This document shows, piece after piece, positions 16,545 through 25,901 of a DNA stretch of 64,000 bases (within the stretch, counting starts at the first letter, position 1; each line of letters begins with the position of its first letter). This stretch comes from an uncultured Oscillatoriales cyanobacterium (GTDB taxonomy: Bacteria; Cyanobacteriota; Cyanobacteriia; Cyanobacteriales; Microcoleaceae), in assembly GCA_903893625.1 (NCBI GenBank), contig CAITND010000189.1, positions 1 to 64,000 on the forward strand, in the 5' to 3' direction. Below the pieces are notes generated by a model, which saw only the letters and a program-made list of their open reading frames with translations, was not told where the DNA came from and did no database searches. The position numbers and the translations under genes were made by a program.

Positions 16545-18113
16545 ATGGAACCAGCACTGATCAAACTTTTTATTCAGCTAATTGCAACTCAAACGGGGTT
16601 ATCGATTCGTTTGCAAGACTACGCTGGATTGGCTCAAAAAATCAAGATGCGAGTTAAAGCTTTAAAGCTGCCCAACCCTCACGTTTACTTAAATTTATTA
16701 AGCACCGATACCGCTACGAGTCAGCAGGAATGGAAACAATTAATTCCTTTGATTACAACAATTGAGAGTTATTTCTTTCGAGATCAAGGGCAAATTAATC
16801 TTCTGCGAAAGGTGATTTTACCCGAATTAATTGCCTCCCGACATCAAACCAAAACCTTAACACTTTGGAGTGCAGGTTGTTCGACGGGAGAAGAACCCTA
16901 TACCCTTTCAATGTTGTTGCAACAGTTACTTCCAGATTGGGCGAGTTGGAATATTCATATTCTGGGAACAGATGTCAATGAAGAAGCCTTACAAAAGGCA
17001 AGACAAGGGTTATATACGGCTTGGTCTTTTCGGATGGTTGAATCAGAAATCAGAAATCAAAATTTTGTGCAACAAGGACAGAATTGGAAAATTAATGCGC
17101 TGACTCAGTATTCTGTGCAATTTTTTAATTTGAATTTAGTTAAAGATATCTATTACTATCCCAATCACACACCGATTCAAGAGGTTGATTTAATTATTTG
17201 CCGTAATGTTTTTGTCTATTTTGCTAGAGAGTATATCAACCAAGTTATTGCTAAGTTTTATAATGTTTTGAGGCGGGGAGGTTATTTAATTACAGGTCAT
17301 GCTGAATTACAAAATCAGGATAACCTGCAACTATTTCAAGCCAAAATTTATCCTGAATCCATGATTTATCAACGTCCTACTATTGGTTTTGTAGAAGAAT
17401 CTTTAGGGAGTCAAGAACATTTAATTGTTGATCGGGCTAATATTTGGGATAATCTATTATCTTCATCTTGGAAAAGTCAGGATACATACCCTAGAGGTCA
17501 GCATAGCGATAATCATCAATCCGAAACTTTGAAATTACCCAAAAAAAGTTTAGAAGAGGCAAAACGATATTTTAAAAATAAACAATATGGAACGGCTATT
17601 CAAAAAGCTGAACAATTCCTTCAAACTCATAGCCATTATTTGAAGAATAGGGAACTGGGAATAGGCGAACCAGAAGAAAGAACTGAAACCCTACACCTCA
17701 AACCTGAAACTCAATTTGATGCTTATTATTTATTGGCACAAGCATCAGCAAATTTAGGACAATATGAACAAGCTACATTGTATTGCAAAAAAGCAATTGA
17801 AATAGATTCTTTATCTATTCTGACCTATTATTTGCTGCTACATATTGCCGAAGAACAGGAAGATTTGGCAGGCGCGAAGTTGTTGTCTAAACGGATTATT
17901 TATCTGCTTCCCTCATCAATTCCAGCCTATCTGGAACTAGGATCAATTTATGAGCAGGAAGAAGATCACACCAGAGCAGCTAAAATGTACAATACAGCTT
18001 TAGCACTTCTCAAATCCTTACCTCCGAGTATGGGAATTGAACATTTAGAAGGAGTAACGGCTCAAGATTTAATTGTTTTTTTAGAAAAGAAACACCTAGT
18101 TGTTGACCGTTGA
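16545..18113 (+). CDS. cheR: CheR-type chemoreceptor methyltransferase with TPR tail
   Basis: This enzyme uses S-adenosylmethionine to methylate glutamates on chemoreceptors, opposing CheB. Residues 1-75 form the CheR N-terminal helical domain. The catalytic domain has the SAM-binding motif LWSAGCSTGEEPYTL (about 107-121), ILGTDVNEEALQKARQG and DLIICRNVFVYF. The C-terminal 190 residues carry TPR-like repeats (YLLAQASANLGQYEQATLYC, AYLELGSIYEQEEDHTRAAK), as in receptor-docked CheR fusions. A linker (KNRELGIGEPEE) looks repeat-derived (GGGAACTGGGAATAGG), and the final VVDR is read from GTTGACC heptamers. It heads the chemosensory cluster. Confidence 0.93.
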   Translation: MEPALIKLFIQLIATQTGLSIRLQDYAGLAQKIKMRVKALKLPNPHVYLNLLSTDTATSQQEWKQLIPLITTIESYFFRDQGQINLLRKVILPELIASRHQTKTLTLWSAGCSTGEEPYTLSMLLQQLLPDWASWNIHILGTDVNEEALQKARQGLYTAWSFRMVESEIRNQNFVQQGQNWKINALTQYSVQFFNLNLVKDIYYYPNHTPIQEVDLIICRNVFVYFAREYINQVIAKFYNVLRRGGYLITGHAELQNQDNLQLFQAKIYPESMIYQRPTIGFVEESLGSQEHLIVDRANIWDNLLSSSWKSQDTYPRGQHSDNHQSETLKLPKKSLEEAKRYFKNKQYGTAIQKAEQFLQTHSHYLKNRELGIGEPEERTETLHLKPETQFDAYYLLAQASANLGQYEQATLYCKKAIEIDSLSILTYYLLLHIAEEQEDLAGAKLLSKRIIYLLPSSIPAYLELGSIYEQEEDHTRAAKMYNTALALLKSLPPSMGIEHLEGVTAQDLIVFLEKKHLVVDR

Positions 18114-18193
18114 CTATTGACTGGTACAGACGCGCCATGGCACGTCTCTACACTGATAACTGATAACTGATAACTGATAACTGATAACTGATT
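18114..18193. repeat. Palindrome plus heptamer repeats between cheR and the CheW gene
   Basis: The sequence AGACGCGCCATGGCACGTCT (18128-18147) is the sister of the palindrome inside ldpA. It is followed by five copies of GATAACT leading straight to the next ATG at 18194. Confidence 0.85.
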
Positions 18194-19282
18194 ATGGCTT
18201 ATCTAATTTTTGCACTAAAGTTGATGCGTTATGCCATCGATGCGTCTGCGGTTCAAGAAATTTTCTTCCTACCTGAATTAACTCCAATTCCCTCTGCACC
18301 TGCCGATTTAGTCGGTTTAATTAATTTACGAGGAGAGTTACTTCCGGTGATTGATCTAACGATTCGATTGGGTTATCCTCAACCGAATTATACTTTGTCA
18401 GATAGCGTAATTATCCTAAAATTTAATAATATTAGATTAGGGATTATTGTCAATCAAGTCTATGAAGTTCAGATGATTGCTACCGATGCGATTAAAACAG
18501 AACTAGCTTATAACTTGCAACAGGAATACAATACTGTTCACCCTTCCTATTATCTTCAAGGAATTGCTCAAGTTAACGAGCATTTGGTAATGGTTTTGAA
18601 TCCAGAAACCCTCATCCAATATATTAGTCACTCCCTCACGGATTTTAATTTAGATATAGGGGAGATCAATTTGGAAGAAAATCAACAGCATTTACCCCCA
18701 GAATCTTCAACAAAAATCAACTTCAGAAAACCCCAAAATTTGGTTTTTTGTCCCGATGCAACCCCAGAAGAACGGACAATTTTTCAAGAAAGAGCTAAAA
18801 ATTTGAGGCGTTCTATTGATAGCCAAGATTTTGCCGGATTAGTACCTTTAGCGGTAATTGGCTTAAGCAAAGAATATTTTGGTGTTAATTTAGAGATTAT
18901 TCGGGAGTTTACGGATATTCATCATGTTACACCAATTCCCTGTACTCCCCCTTATATTGTAGGAAATATGAATTTACGGGGGGAAATCTTAACATTAGTT
19001 GATATTCGAGGCTTGGTAAATTTACCTTTAGAAACCTCTCAGGGATTATCCAAAGCCATGATTGTTAAGATTAATGATATTGTTGCTGGAATCATAGTGG
19101 AAGGAATTTTTGATGTCATGTACTTAAAAGAAGCCGAGATTAAAACCATTCCCACGGCTGTTCATTTAAAACAGGATGAATACTTACAAGGTACGGCTTT
19201 TTATAAAGATAAAATGATGAGTATCCTCAATGTTACAAAAATTATGACTCAAGGAGAATTAGTTATTGATCAAGAGGTTTAG
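18194..19282 (+). CDS. Double CheW-domain adaptor protein
   Basis: The 362-residue protein contains two CheW domains, which couple CheA to chemoreceptors. The first (about residues 1-140) has AIDASAVQEIFFLPELTPIP and DLVGLINLRGELLPVIDL. The second (about 215-355) has FGVNLEIIREFTDIHHVTPI and YIVGNMNLRGEILTLVDIRG. A poorly conserved linker joins them. Tandem CheW proteins act as scaffolds in some cyanobacterial and deltaproteobacterial chemosensory arrays. The stop is about 70 nt before the MCP gene. Confidence 0.92.
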   Translation: MAYLIFALKLMRYAIDASAVQEIFFLPELTPIPSAPADLVGLINLRGELLPVIDLTIRLGYPQPNYTLSDSVIILKFNNIRLGIIVNQVYEVQMIATDAIKTELAYNLQQEYNTVHPSYYLQGIAQVNEHLVMVLNPETLIQYISHSLTDFNLDIGEINLEENQQHLPPESSTKINFRKPQNLVFCPDATPEERTIFQERAKNLRRSIDSQDFAGLVPLAVIGLSKEYFGVNLEIIREFTDIHHVTPIPCTPPYIVGNMNLRGEILTLVDIRGLVNLPLETSQGLSKAMIVKINDIVAGIIVEGIFDVMYLKEAEIKTIPTAVHLKQDEYLQGTAFYKDKMMSILNVTKIMTQGELVIDQEV

Positions 19283-19351
19283 TTTTGTTCTAAAATCAGA
19301 GTAAATTTTGAATATCAGTCAACAGCAAACATTCAACCATCAACCATCATA

Positions 19352-20797
19352 ATGTTTAACAATCTAAAGTTAAGAGAACGGTTACTATTAGGGTATAGCA
19401 TACCTGTACTTTTGTTTATGGGATTAACTGGGTTAGTTTATACCAATATTAATCAAGTTGCTAATATGTTTAAAGAAGCTGAACGAGTTCAAGAAGTAAT
19501 TTTAAAAGTCAGCTTGATAGAACGGGGTTCCCAAGGAATGATTCGGAGCTTAAGAGGATACTTAGCGTTAAAAGATCAAGAGTTTTTAAGTGAATATAGT
19601 TCCGCTTTAATCACTTATCGAGAAGCGGCTAAAGCACTGGAATCTTTAATTTATATTCCAGAGCAAAAACAACGGTTAGAAAAACTTAATAGCTTAGTTA
19701 ATCAATATGATCAAATAGCGCAACAAAGTTTTGCGCTGGTGAATGAAGGGAAGTTGAATGAGGCTATTGAAAAAGCTCGAAATGGAACTCAATATGTAAC
19801 CGAGTTTGATCGGATTAGCGATCAATTTTCTGCGACAGAAACCAATCTATCAATTCAGGAAAGAGCTAAAACAAAAGAGGCATTGGAGGGGTTATTGTAT
19901 GTGCTGGTTATCGGAGCATTAATAATTTTGGTGACGGTTGTTATTATTGCTTTATTAATTGCGATCAATATTGGGGGAACAATTCATCAAGCCACACAAG
20001 TGATAGCCACTTCTTCAACAGAAATTGCAGCCACCCTAGCAGAACAAGAACGAACGGCTAATCAACAAGCAGGTTCTGTTCATGAAACCACAACAACAAT
20101 GGATGAATTGAGTGCTTCATCTCAATCAACGGCTGAACAAGCAGAGTCCGCGACATCGGGAGCCAGACAAGCTTTAGGATTAACAGAAGGAGGTAAAAAA
20201 GCCGTTAGTAGTACCTTAGAAGGGATGGGAATCCTTCAAGAAAAAGTCGAAGCGATCGCGCAACAAATTATTCGGTTAAGTGAACAAACTAATCAAATTG
20301 GGAATATTTCTGAATTGGTGAGTGATTTGGCTAATCAAACAAATATGTTAGCTCTGAATGCGGCAGTGGAAGCTGTTCGAGCCGGAGAACATGGGAAAGG
20401 ATTTGCCGTCGTCGCTACTGAAATTAGAAAATTAGCGGATGAAAGTCGAAAATCTGCCTTAAAAATTAATACCCTCGTAGCTGATATTTTAAAAGCAATT
20501 AATTCAACCGTAATGGCAACGGAAGAAGGGACAAAAACGGTTTTATCCAGTGTAGAATTAGCCAGAGAAACAGCCGATACTTTTGCTGGAGTTAGTGAAG
20601 CGGTGAATAATGTTGTTTTAAATAATCAACAAATTTCTCTCAATGTCAAGCAACAAGCGATCGCCATTACACAGGTTTTAGATGCTATGAATGCCTTAAG
20701 CCAAGGTGTCGGTGAAACCGCGAATGGATTAAGTCAAGCTAAAATCGGAATGCAAAAATTGAATGAAGTTGCCTTAGACCTCAACTCCATTGTTTAA
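19352..20797 (+). CDS. Methyl-accepting chemotaxis protein
   Basis: The 481-residue inner-membrane receptor has a first transmembrane helix at about residues 13-31 and a four-helix-bundle-like sensor (about 32-180: LIERGSQGMIRSLRGYLALK, FDRISDQFSATE). The second membrane segment is at about 184-206 (LLYVLVIGALIILVTVVIIA). The cytoplasmic coiled coil carries the conserved hairpin tip around NQTNMLALNAAVEAVRAGEH (about 330-350) and GKGFAVVATEIRKLADES. I see no convincing HAMP domain after the second membrane segment. It most likely reports to the adjacent CheA. The ligand cannot be told from sequence. Confidence 0.93.
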   Translation: MFNNLKLRERLLLGYSIPVLLFMGLTGLVYTNINQVANMFKEAERVQEVILKVSLIERGSQGMIRSLRGYLALKDQEFLSEYSSALITYREAAKALESLIYIPEQKQRLEKLNSLVNQYDQIAQQSFALVNEGKLNEAIEKARNGTQYVTEFDRISDQFSATETNLSIQERAKTKEALEGLLYVLVIGALIILVTVVIIALLIAINIGGTIHQATQVIATSSTEIAATLAEQERTANQQAGSVHETTTTMDELSASSQSTAEQAESATSGARQALGLTEGGKKAVSSTLEGMGILQEKVEAIAQQIIRLSEQTNQIGNISELVSDLANQTNMLALNAAVEAVRAGEHGKGFAVVATEIRKLADESRKSALKINTLVADILKAINSTVMATEEGTKTVLSSVELARETADTFAGVSEAVNNVVLNNQQISLNVKQQAIAITQVLDAMNALSQGVGETANGLSQAKIGMQKLNEVALDLNSIV

Positions 20798-20821
20798 TTA
20801 AAGTCAAAGGATGAAGTACCC

Positions 20822-23323
20822 ATGATGATTGAAGATGATGAACTCCGTGAAGTTTTTAAAACCGCAAGTGAAGAGCATTTGCAAAATTTGGATGAGGGAT
20901 TGTTGTATCTGGAAAAACAACCCAACGATACCACAAAACTTGAAGAATTATTGCGAGAAGCCCATAGCCTGAAAGGGGATGCTGGGATGTTAGGGGTGAA
21001 AGATGTTGCTACTTTAGCCCATCAAATTGAACATTTATTAGGCGGTTTAAAACGTCAGGAAACCACCCTATCCGCCGAATTAGTAGACCGAATTTCCCAT
21101 GGCATTGATGCGATTCGTCAATTGGTTCATGCTGCGGTTACAGGGGAACCCAGTACGATTAATACCTTTCATAGTCTGGCTTATTTGATGGGGGCGAAAC
21201 CCGCAGCCCCAAACCCTGACCTTTCCGTTCCTCCGGTGGTGGCGACTGAACCTCCCACCCCCCCTGCTGTCCCCACCCCGGAACCTTCTCCACCCCTCGT
21301 TATCGTTGATTCCGTTCCTGCCAATACCAGGGCTCCTGTCACGGCATCCCCCGAATCTATCTATAAAATTGAAACCATTCGAGTCCCGACTCGAAATTTA
21401 GATGGATTAATGACTCAAACCGGAGAATTAACGGTAACAAAAATTCGCATTGCCCATCGACTGAATGAAATTGAAGAAATTACCAGTTTATGGGAAGAAT
21501 GGAGTCGAGATGCCTTTGTTAATCGTTTTGTGGTTAATGACCTAGAAAATCACCTCAATCGTCATATTTCTGGCAATGGAAGCATCGGACAACTCCAAAA
21601 TTATTATCATCGCAACGCCGAACGTTTAGAACAGTTTGGAACGTTAATTAATCAACTCAGAAATACATTTTCTGAAGATATAGCCCGCTTAGAAATTATT
21701 AGTGATGAACTCGAAGACGGTATTCGGACACTGCGATTATTACCCTTATCTACTATTTTTAATTTATTTCCCCGAATGGTAAGGGATTTAGCTCGACAAC
21801 AAGGAAAAGAAATTGAATTAGTGATTTCTGGTGGAGATACCTGTGCTGATAAACGGATTTTAGAAGAAATGAAAGATCCTCTGATGCACATTTTAAGAAA
21901 TGCCATTGATCATGGGATTGAAACTCCAGAAGAACGGCAGAAATTGGGCAAATCTGCGATCGCAACCATTCAGTTACGCGGGTATCAAACCGCAACCCAT
22001 GTTGTCCTAGAAGTGCGTGATGATGGCCGGGGATTAGATTTAGAAAAGATTAAACAAACAGCTTTAAAACGGGGAATTTGTCAACCCGAAGAATTATTAG
22101 GAATGACCCCGCAACAGATTCATGCTTTAATTTTTGCCCCAGGTTTTACCACCCGAACTGTTGTTACAGAAGTATCAGGACGGGGGGTAGGAATGGATGT
22201 GGTGCGGACTAATGTGGAACGTTTAAAAGGTCTGATTCAAGTTGAATCTTCCCCCTCAACAGGCTGTTTATTTCGGATTCAATTGGGAACAACCTTAGCA
22301 ACGGCTCATGTTTTAATTGTGTCCGTCCAGGGTATTTCCTATGCTATTCCGGTTGAATTTGTACATAAGACTCGACTGGTCATGTCCAATGAAATTTTTG
22401 CAATTGAAGGACGAGATACAATTATTTTTGAAGACCAACCGATTTCAGTGGCTAAACTCGCTGATTTATTAGAAATTCGTTTAATTCAATCTAAGGTTGA
22501 CTCGGAAACAACACCTACGACCGATGCAAAACCTCGATCTTCTAATTCCTCATCTTTTCTTCAGTCCTTTGCCCAAACTTCTAACTCTGTAGGGGTAAAT
22601 TTCTCCCGGTCGTCTTCTGCTGATTTTGGTACCCATGGTTTACCCACTCAGATACAGAATAAGAATGAAAAGTATTCCCCAGTGGATGTGTCTTTACCCT
22701 GTATTATTTTGAAAGTAGGGGAAGAAAAATTGGGATTATTTGTAGATGCTTTAATTGATCAGCAGGATGTGGTATTAAAACCCCAAAGCCAATTGTTAAA
22801 ACGGGTTAGAAATGTGGCGGGTGCAACAATTTTAGGAACTGGGGAAGTGTGTATTATATTAAGTCCCCAAGATCTGATTAAATCTATTCGCAAACAAGCG
22901 GGTGTGATTTTCTCTCCAACGGTGCGATCGCCCTTAACTATTCAGGAGCATTCCTCCCATAAACCTGTGATTTTATTAGTGGAAGATTCGATTGCAACTC
23001 GCACCCAAGAAAAGCGAATTTTAGAATCGGCGGGTTATGAAGTGGTGACGGCAGTTGATGGGTTAGATGGGTTTAATAAACTCACCGCCCGTTCCTTTGA
23101 TGCGGTGGTTTCTGATATTCAAATGCCCAATCTTGATGGGTTAAGTTTAACTGCAAAAATTCGACAACATCAAGAATATAGTGAACTGCCGATTATTCTC
23201 GTCACCTCTCTCGCCTCCGATGAAGATAAACGCAAAGGAGCAGAAGCGGGAGCCAATGCCTATATTACAAAAGCGTCTTTTAATCAAGAAGTTTTGATAG
23301 AGACCCTAAAAAGACTGGTTTGA
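20822..23323 (+). CDS. cheA: Hybrid chemotaxis histidine kinase CheA with receiver domain
   Basis: The 833-residue kinase has, in order: an N-terminal HPt domain (phosphorylatable His48 in REAHSLKGD); a Pro-rich linker (about 125-165); a dimerisation/H-box-like segment; and a GHKL ATPase (about 330-490) with ILRNAIDHGIETPEE, EVRDDGRGLDLEKI and SGRGVGMDVVRTNVERL. Then come a CheW-like domain split by a Ser-rich insert and a C-terminal receiver (ILLVEDSIATRTQEKRI, phospho-acceptor Asp765 in VVSDIQMPNLDG). Such CheA-REC hybrids (PilL/HmpE-like) control type IV pilus motility in cyanobacteria. The last codons and the TGA stop coincide with the right end of the tnpB element, so the original stop may have differed. 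Confidence 0.94.
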   Translation: MMIEDDELREVFKTASEEHLQNLDEGLLYLEKQPNDTTKLEELLREAHSLKGDAGMLGVKDVATLAHQIEHLLGGLKRQETTLSAELVDRISHGIDAIRQLVHAAVTGEPSTINTFHSLAYLMGAKPAAPNPDLSVPPVVATEPPTPPAVPTPEPSPPLVIVDSVPANTRAPVTASPESIYKIETIRVPTRNLDGLMTQTGELTVTKIRIAHRLNEIEEITSLWEEWSRDAFVNRFVVNDLENHLNRHISGNGSIGQLQNYYHRNAERLEQFGTLINQLRNTFSEDIARLEIISDELEDGIRTLRLLPLSTIFNLFPRMVRDLARQQGKEIELVISGGDTCADKRILEEMKDPLMHILRNAIDHGIETPEERQKLGKSAIATIQLRGYQTATHVVLEVRDDGRGLDLEKIKQTALKRGICQPEELLGMTPQQIHALIFAPGFTTRTVVTEVSGRGVGMDVVRTNVERLKGLIQVESSPSTGCLFRIQLGTTLATAHVLIVSVQGISYAIPVEFVHKTRLVMSNEIFAIEGRDTIIFEDQPISVAKLADLLEIRLIQSKVDSETTPTTDAKPRSSNSSSFLQSFAQTSNSVGVNFSRSSSADFGTHGLPTQIQNKNEKYSPVDVSLPCIILKVGEEKLGLFVDALIDQQDVVLKPQSQLLKRVRNVAGATILGTGEVCIILSPQDLIKSIRKQAGVIFSPTVRSPLTIQEHSSHKPVILLVEDSIATRTQEKRILESAGYEVVTAVDGLDGFNKLTARSFDAVVSDIQMPNLDGLSLTAKIRQHQEYSELPIILVTSLASDEDKRKGAEAGANAYITKASFNQEVLIETLKRLV

Positions 23324-23400
23324 CATCCTCCCCGGCCTAAAGGCACGGGGATTCCTAAACCTCACGATTTAGGTTTCTGTTTCTTCCCCAAAAGGGATTT
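23304..23400 (-). ncRNA. Predicted omega RNA 3' end and guide
   Basis: By analogy with characterised TnpB systems, an omega RNA should span the tnpB 3' end and right end and finish in the flanking DNA. Here the guide would be the 16 nt just past TCAA, ACCAGTCTTTTTAGGG, the complement of the last cheA codons (23319-23304). The scaffold start is not defined by sequence alone. Confidence 0.45.
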
Positions 23401-24642
23401 CGCACCAGCCTGAACAGATTTACTCTGTTCCGGTCTTACAGTCGCTCCACAGACTAATACCGCTAGTCCAGCGGCTAAAATATTTTTACCCGCATTGACA
23501 TCTCTATCGTGGTTGATTCCACAATTAGGACATTGCCAATCACGAATATTTAAAGGCATTTTATCGACAATATGCCCACAATTACTACAGCGTTTGGAAC
23601 TAGGAAACCATTGGTCAATTTTGACCAGATTTCGCCCGTACCAAAGACACTTGTAATCTAATTGCCGAATCAACTCACTCCATCCGCTATCAGAAATAGC
23701 CAGTGCGAGTTTGTGGTTTTTGACCATATTCTTAACTGCCAACGACTCAACGGCAATCGTTTGATTTTCGCGTACCAAGTTAGTCGTCAGCTTATGCAAG
23801 AAATCTTTACGGGAATCCGAAATTTTAAGGTGAACTTTGGCTACCTTAATTCTCGCTTTTTCCCTATTCTTGGAACCTTTTTGTTTACGAGAAAGATTCT
23901 TTTGCACCCGTTTCAATCTTTTGTAATGCTTCTTAAATTGTTTGGGGTTAGCCACTTTGTCACCGTTGCTGGTAACAATCAGGCTCGTTATACCCAAGTC
24001 AATCCCAATCGCATTATCGTTAATGGGCAAGGGTTGAATTGTTGGAGCATCGAAACGGATGGAGATATGCCAACGCCCAGAGGGATGCAATCTAACGGTC
24101 ACACTAAAGGGCTCACATCCTTTTGGAATCTGCCTAGACCATCGAATGTCCAAGGGTTCAAGACTTTTAGCCAGATAGATTTTTCCATCTCTAAACTTAA
24201 ATGCCGACTTCGTAAATTCGGCGCTACCGCCATTTCTTTTCTTCTTGAAGTTGGGGTATTTTGCCCTTCCTGCAAAGAAGTTAGTAAAGGCTCTCTGAAG
24301 ATGTCTCAACCCTTGTTGTAGTGGTACGCAACTAACTTCATTAAGAAAATCCAAGTCTTCTTGTTTTTTCCATGCTGTTAGCATAGAGGAGGTTTGTTCG
24401 TAACCAATTCGCTCTTGTCTTTCGTACCATCCTTGAGTCCTTTCATGGAGTGCTTTATTGTAAACTAATCTTACACAGCCCAAAGTGCGCCACAACAGCG
24501 ACTCTTGCTCTGGAGTTGGGTAAAATCGGTAACTAAAGGCTTTTTCCATAGTTCACATTCTAGCATATATTTTGTGATTGTGTTAAACTTTTAAGCTAAA
24601 GCCGTCCTCCGCTATCGCTAAAGGACGGGGTTTCTACCCAAT
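23320..24642 (-). mobile_element. IS200/IS605-family element carrying only tnpB
   Basis: The right end (minus-strand reading) is a hairpin CCCCG...CGGGG followed by AGGATG and TCAA (23323-23320), the usual cleavage tetranucleotide of such elements. The left end near 24600-24642 has a subterminal hairpin CCGTCCT/AGGACGG and GAAACCCCGTCC. Only tnpB is present, so movement needs a TnpA in trans. The element separates cheA from cheB. The left boundary is accurate to a few bases only. Confidence 0.85.
23362..24549 (-). CDS. tnpB: TnpB RNA-guided nuclease (IS605 OrfB family)
   Basis: The 395-residue protein has an N-terminal helix-turn-helix part (FYPTPEQESLLWRTLGCVRL) and a RuvC-like nuclease. 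All three acidic residues are present: Asp in IGIDLGITSLIV, Glu in IAVESLAVKNM and Asp in NHDRDVNAGKNIL. A zinc ribbon (CSNCGHIVDK, then CPNCG) is inserted between the last two. TnpB proteins cut DNA guided by an omega RNA transcribed from the element's 3' end. Length and catalytic residues suggest an intact enzyme. Confidence 0.95.
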   Translation of the reverse strand: MEKAFSYRFYPTPEQESLLWRTLGCVRLVYNKALHERTQGWYERQERIGYEQTSSMLTAWKKQEDLDFLNEVSCVPLQQGLRHLQRAFTNFFAGRAKYPNFKKKRNGGSAEFTKSAFKFRDGKIYLAKSLEPLDIRWSRQIPKGCEPFSVTVRLHPSGRWHISIRFDAPTIQPLPINDNAIGIDLGITSLIVTSNGDKVANPKQFKKHYKRLKRVQKNLSRKQKGSKNREKARIKVAKVHLKISDSRKDFLHKLTTNLVRENQTIAVESLAVKNMVKNHKLALAISDSGWSELIRQLDYKCLWYGRNLVKIDQWFPSSKRCSNCGHIVDKMPLNIRDWQCPNCGINHDRDVNAGKNILAAGLAVLVCGATVRPEQSKSVQAGAKSLLGKKQKPKS

Positions 24643-24654
24643 TTTTCGATGATC

Positions 24655-24745
24655 AGTAATCAGTAATCAGTCATCAGTAATCAGTCATCAGTAATTCATA
24701 ATTCGTAATTCGTAATTCGTAATTCGTAATTCGTAATTCGTAATT
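24655..24745. repeat. Heptamer repeats between the IS and cheB
   Basis: GATCAGTAATCAGT-type copies (24650-24695) are followed by about seven copies of AATTCGT (24696-24745). This is the inverse of the ATTACGA family at 47.6 kb. Confidence 0.9.
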
Positions 24746-24766
24746 GTAAACAGTCAACATTTGAAA

Positions 24767-25855
24767 ATGCCAATTCGAGTTCTCCTAGTAGAAGATTCGA
24801 CCGTTGCTTTAATTATTCTGAAACGAATTTTATCGACGTCTCCAGACCTTTGTGTTGTGGGAACTGCTCGAACAGGTAAGGAAGCATTAACATTAGTTCC
24901 CACTGTAAAACCAGATGTTATTTGTACAGATTTTCATATGCCCCAAATGAACGGACTGGAATTTATCCAGGAAGTCATGGTCGATTATCCTCGTCCTATT
25001 TTAGTAATTAGTGCCTCCGTTCAAGATGATGATACTCACAATGTTTTTCAACTTTTAAATGCTGGGGCGGTTGATGTATTTCCCAAACCTACAACTGGTT
25101 TAGCATCGGATTATGAGTTAATTGGACAGGAATTAATTCATAAAATTAAAGTGCTTTCAGGGGTGAAAGTTTTTACTAAACACCGTAAATCTCAACCACC
25201 ATTAAACCCGGTTCAGTCCGACAACCGCTTGTCTATTCCGACCCCTTCACCCATCAGCAGAACAACATTTTCCCCGGTTTCCTCTAAAACGATTAAAATG
25301 CTCGCTATTGGTGCATCGACGGGTGGCCCCCAAGCCTTACATACAATTTTGACCCAACTTCCAAAGAATTTTCCCGTTCCCATTGTTTGTGTTCAGCACA
25401 TTAGTGAGGGGTTTTTGCAAGGGTTGGTGAGTTGGTTAGATGGGGAATGCCATTTACCGATTAAAATTGCACCTGCGGGGGAACTTCCCCAAGCCGGATG
25501 TGTTTATTTTGCCCCAGAAGGGCATCATTTAGAATTTAGCCGGAATGGTCGCTTTGCTTACTCCAATGCACCCCCACTTGCGGGTCATCGTCCTGCGGTG
25601 ACAGCAACTTTAGAATCTGTGGCTCAGTTTTATGGTACGAGTGGTGCTGGCGTTTTGTTAACGGGAATGGGACGGGATGGCGCCGATGGCATGAAAGCTA
25701 TTGCTGAAAGTGGAGGGTTAACCATTGCCCAAAACCAGGAAAGTTGTGTGGTCTTTGGAATGCCCGCAGAAGCGATCGCATTAGGTGCAGCCCAATATAT
25801 TCTATCCGTTAACGAGATTGCACCATTCCTATTAAACCGAGTCAAGAATCAGTAA
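24767..25855 (+). CDS. cheB: Protein-glutamate methylesterase CheB
   Basis: CheB removes methyl groups from chemoreceptors and is activated by phosphotransfer from CheA. I use the ATG at 24767 (MPIRVLLVEDS); a TTG two codons upstream is also in frame. The receiver domain has phospho-acceptor Asp55 in CTDFHMPQMNG and the Lys of FPKPT. The esterase domain (about residues 175-360) shows the catalytic Ser in GASTGGPQAL, His in CVQHISEGF and Asp in GMGRDGADGM. It was presumably directly downstream of cheA before the IS inserted. Confidence 0.95.
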   Translation: MPIRVLLVEDSTVALIILKRILSTSPDLCVVGTARTGKEALTLVPTVKPDVICTDFHMPQMNGLEFIQEVMVDYPRPILVISASVQDDDTHNVFQLLNAGAVDVFPKPTTGLASDYELIGQELIHKIKVLSGVKVFTKHRKSQPPLNPVQSDNRLSIPTPSPISRTTFSPVSSKTIKMLAIGASTGGPQALHTILTQLPKNFPVPIVCVQHISEGFLQGLVSWLDGECHLPIKIAPAGELPQAGCVYFAPEGHHLEFSRNGRFAYSNAPPLAGHRPAVTATLESVAQFYGTSGAGVLLTGMGRDGADGMKAIAESGGLTIAQNQESCVVFGMPAEAIALGAAQYILSVNEIAPFLLNRVKNQ

Positions 25856-25901
25856 ATAGTTGACTATTCCCTTCTATATTATTGAATCAAGGATGATTAA
25901 G

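Noticed and set aside
23662-24321. 219-codon frame opposite tnpB
   Set aside because: Antisense to a well-supported TnpB with all catalytic residues; no family resemblance.
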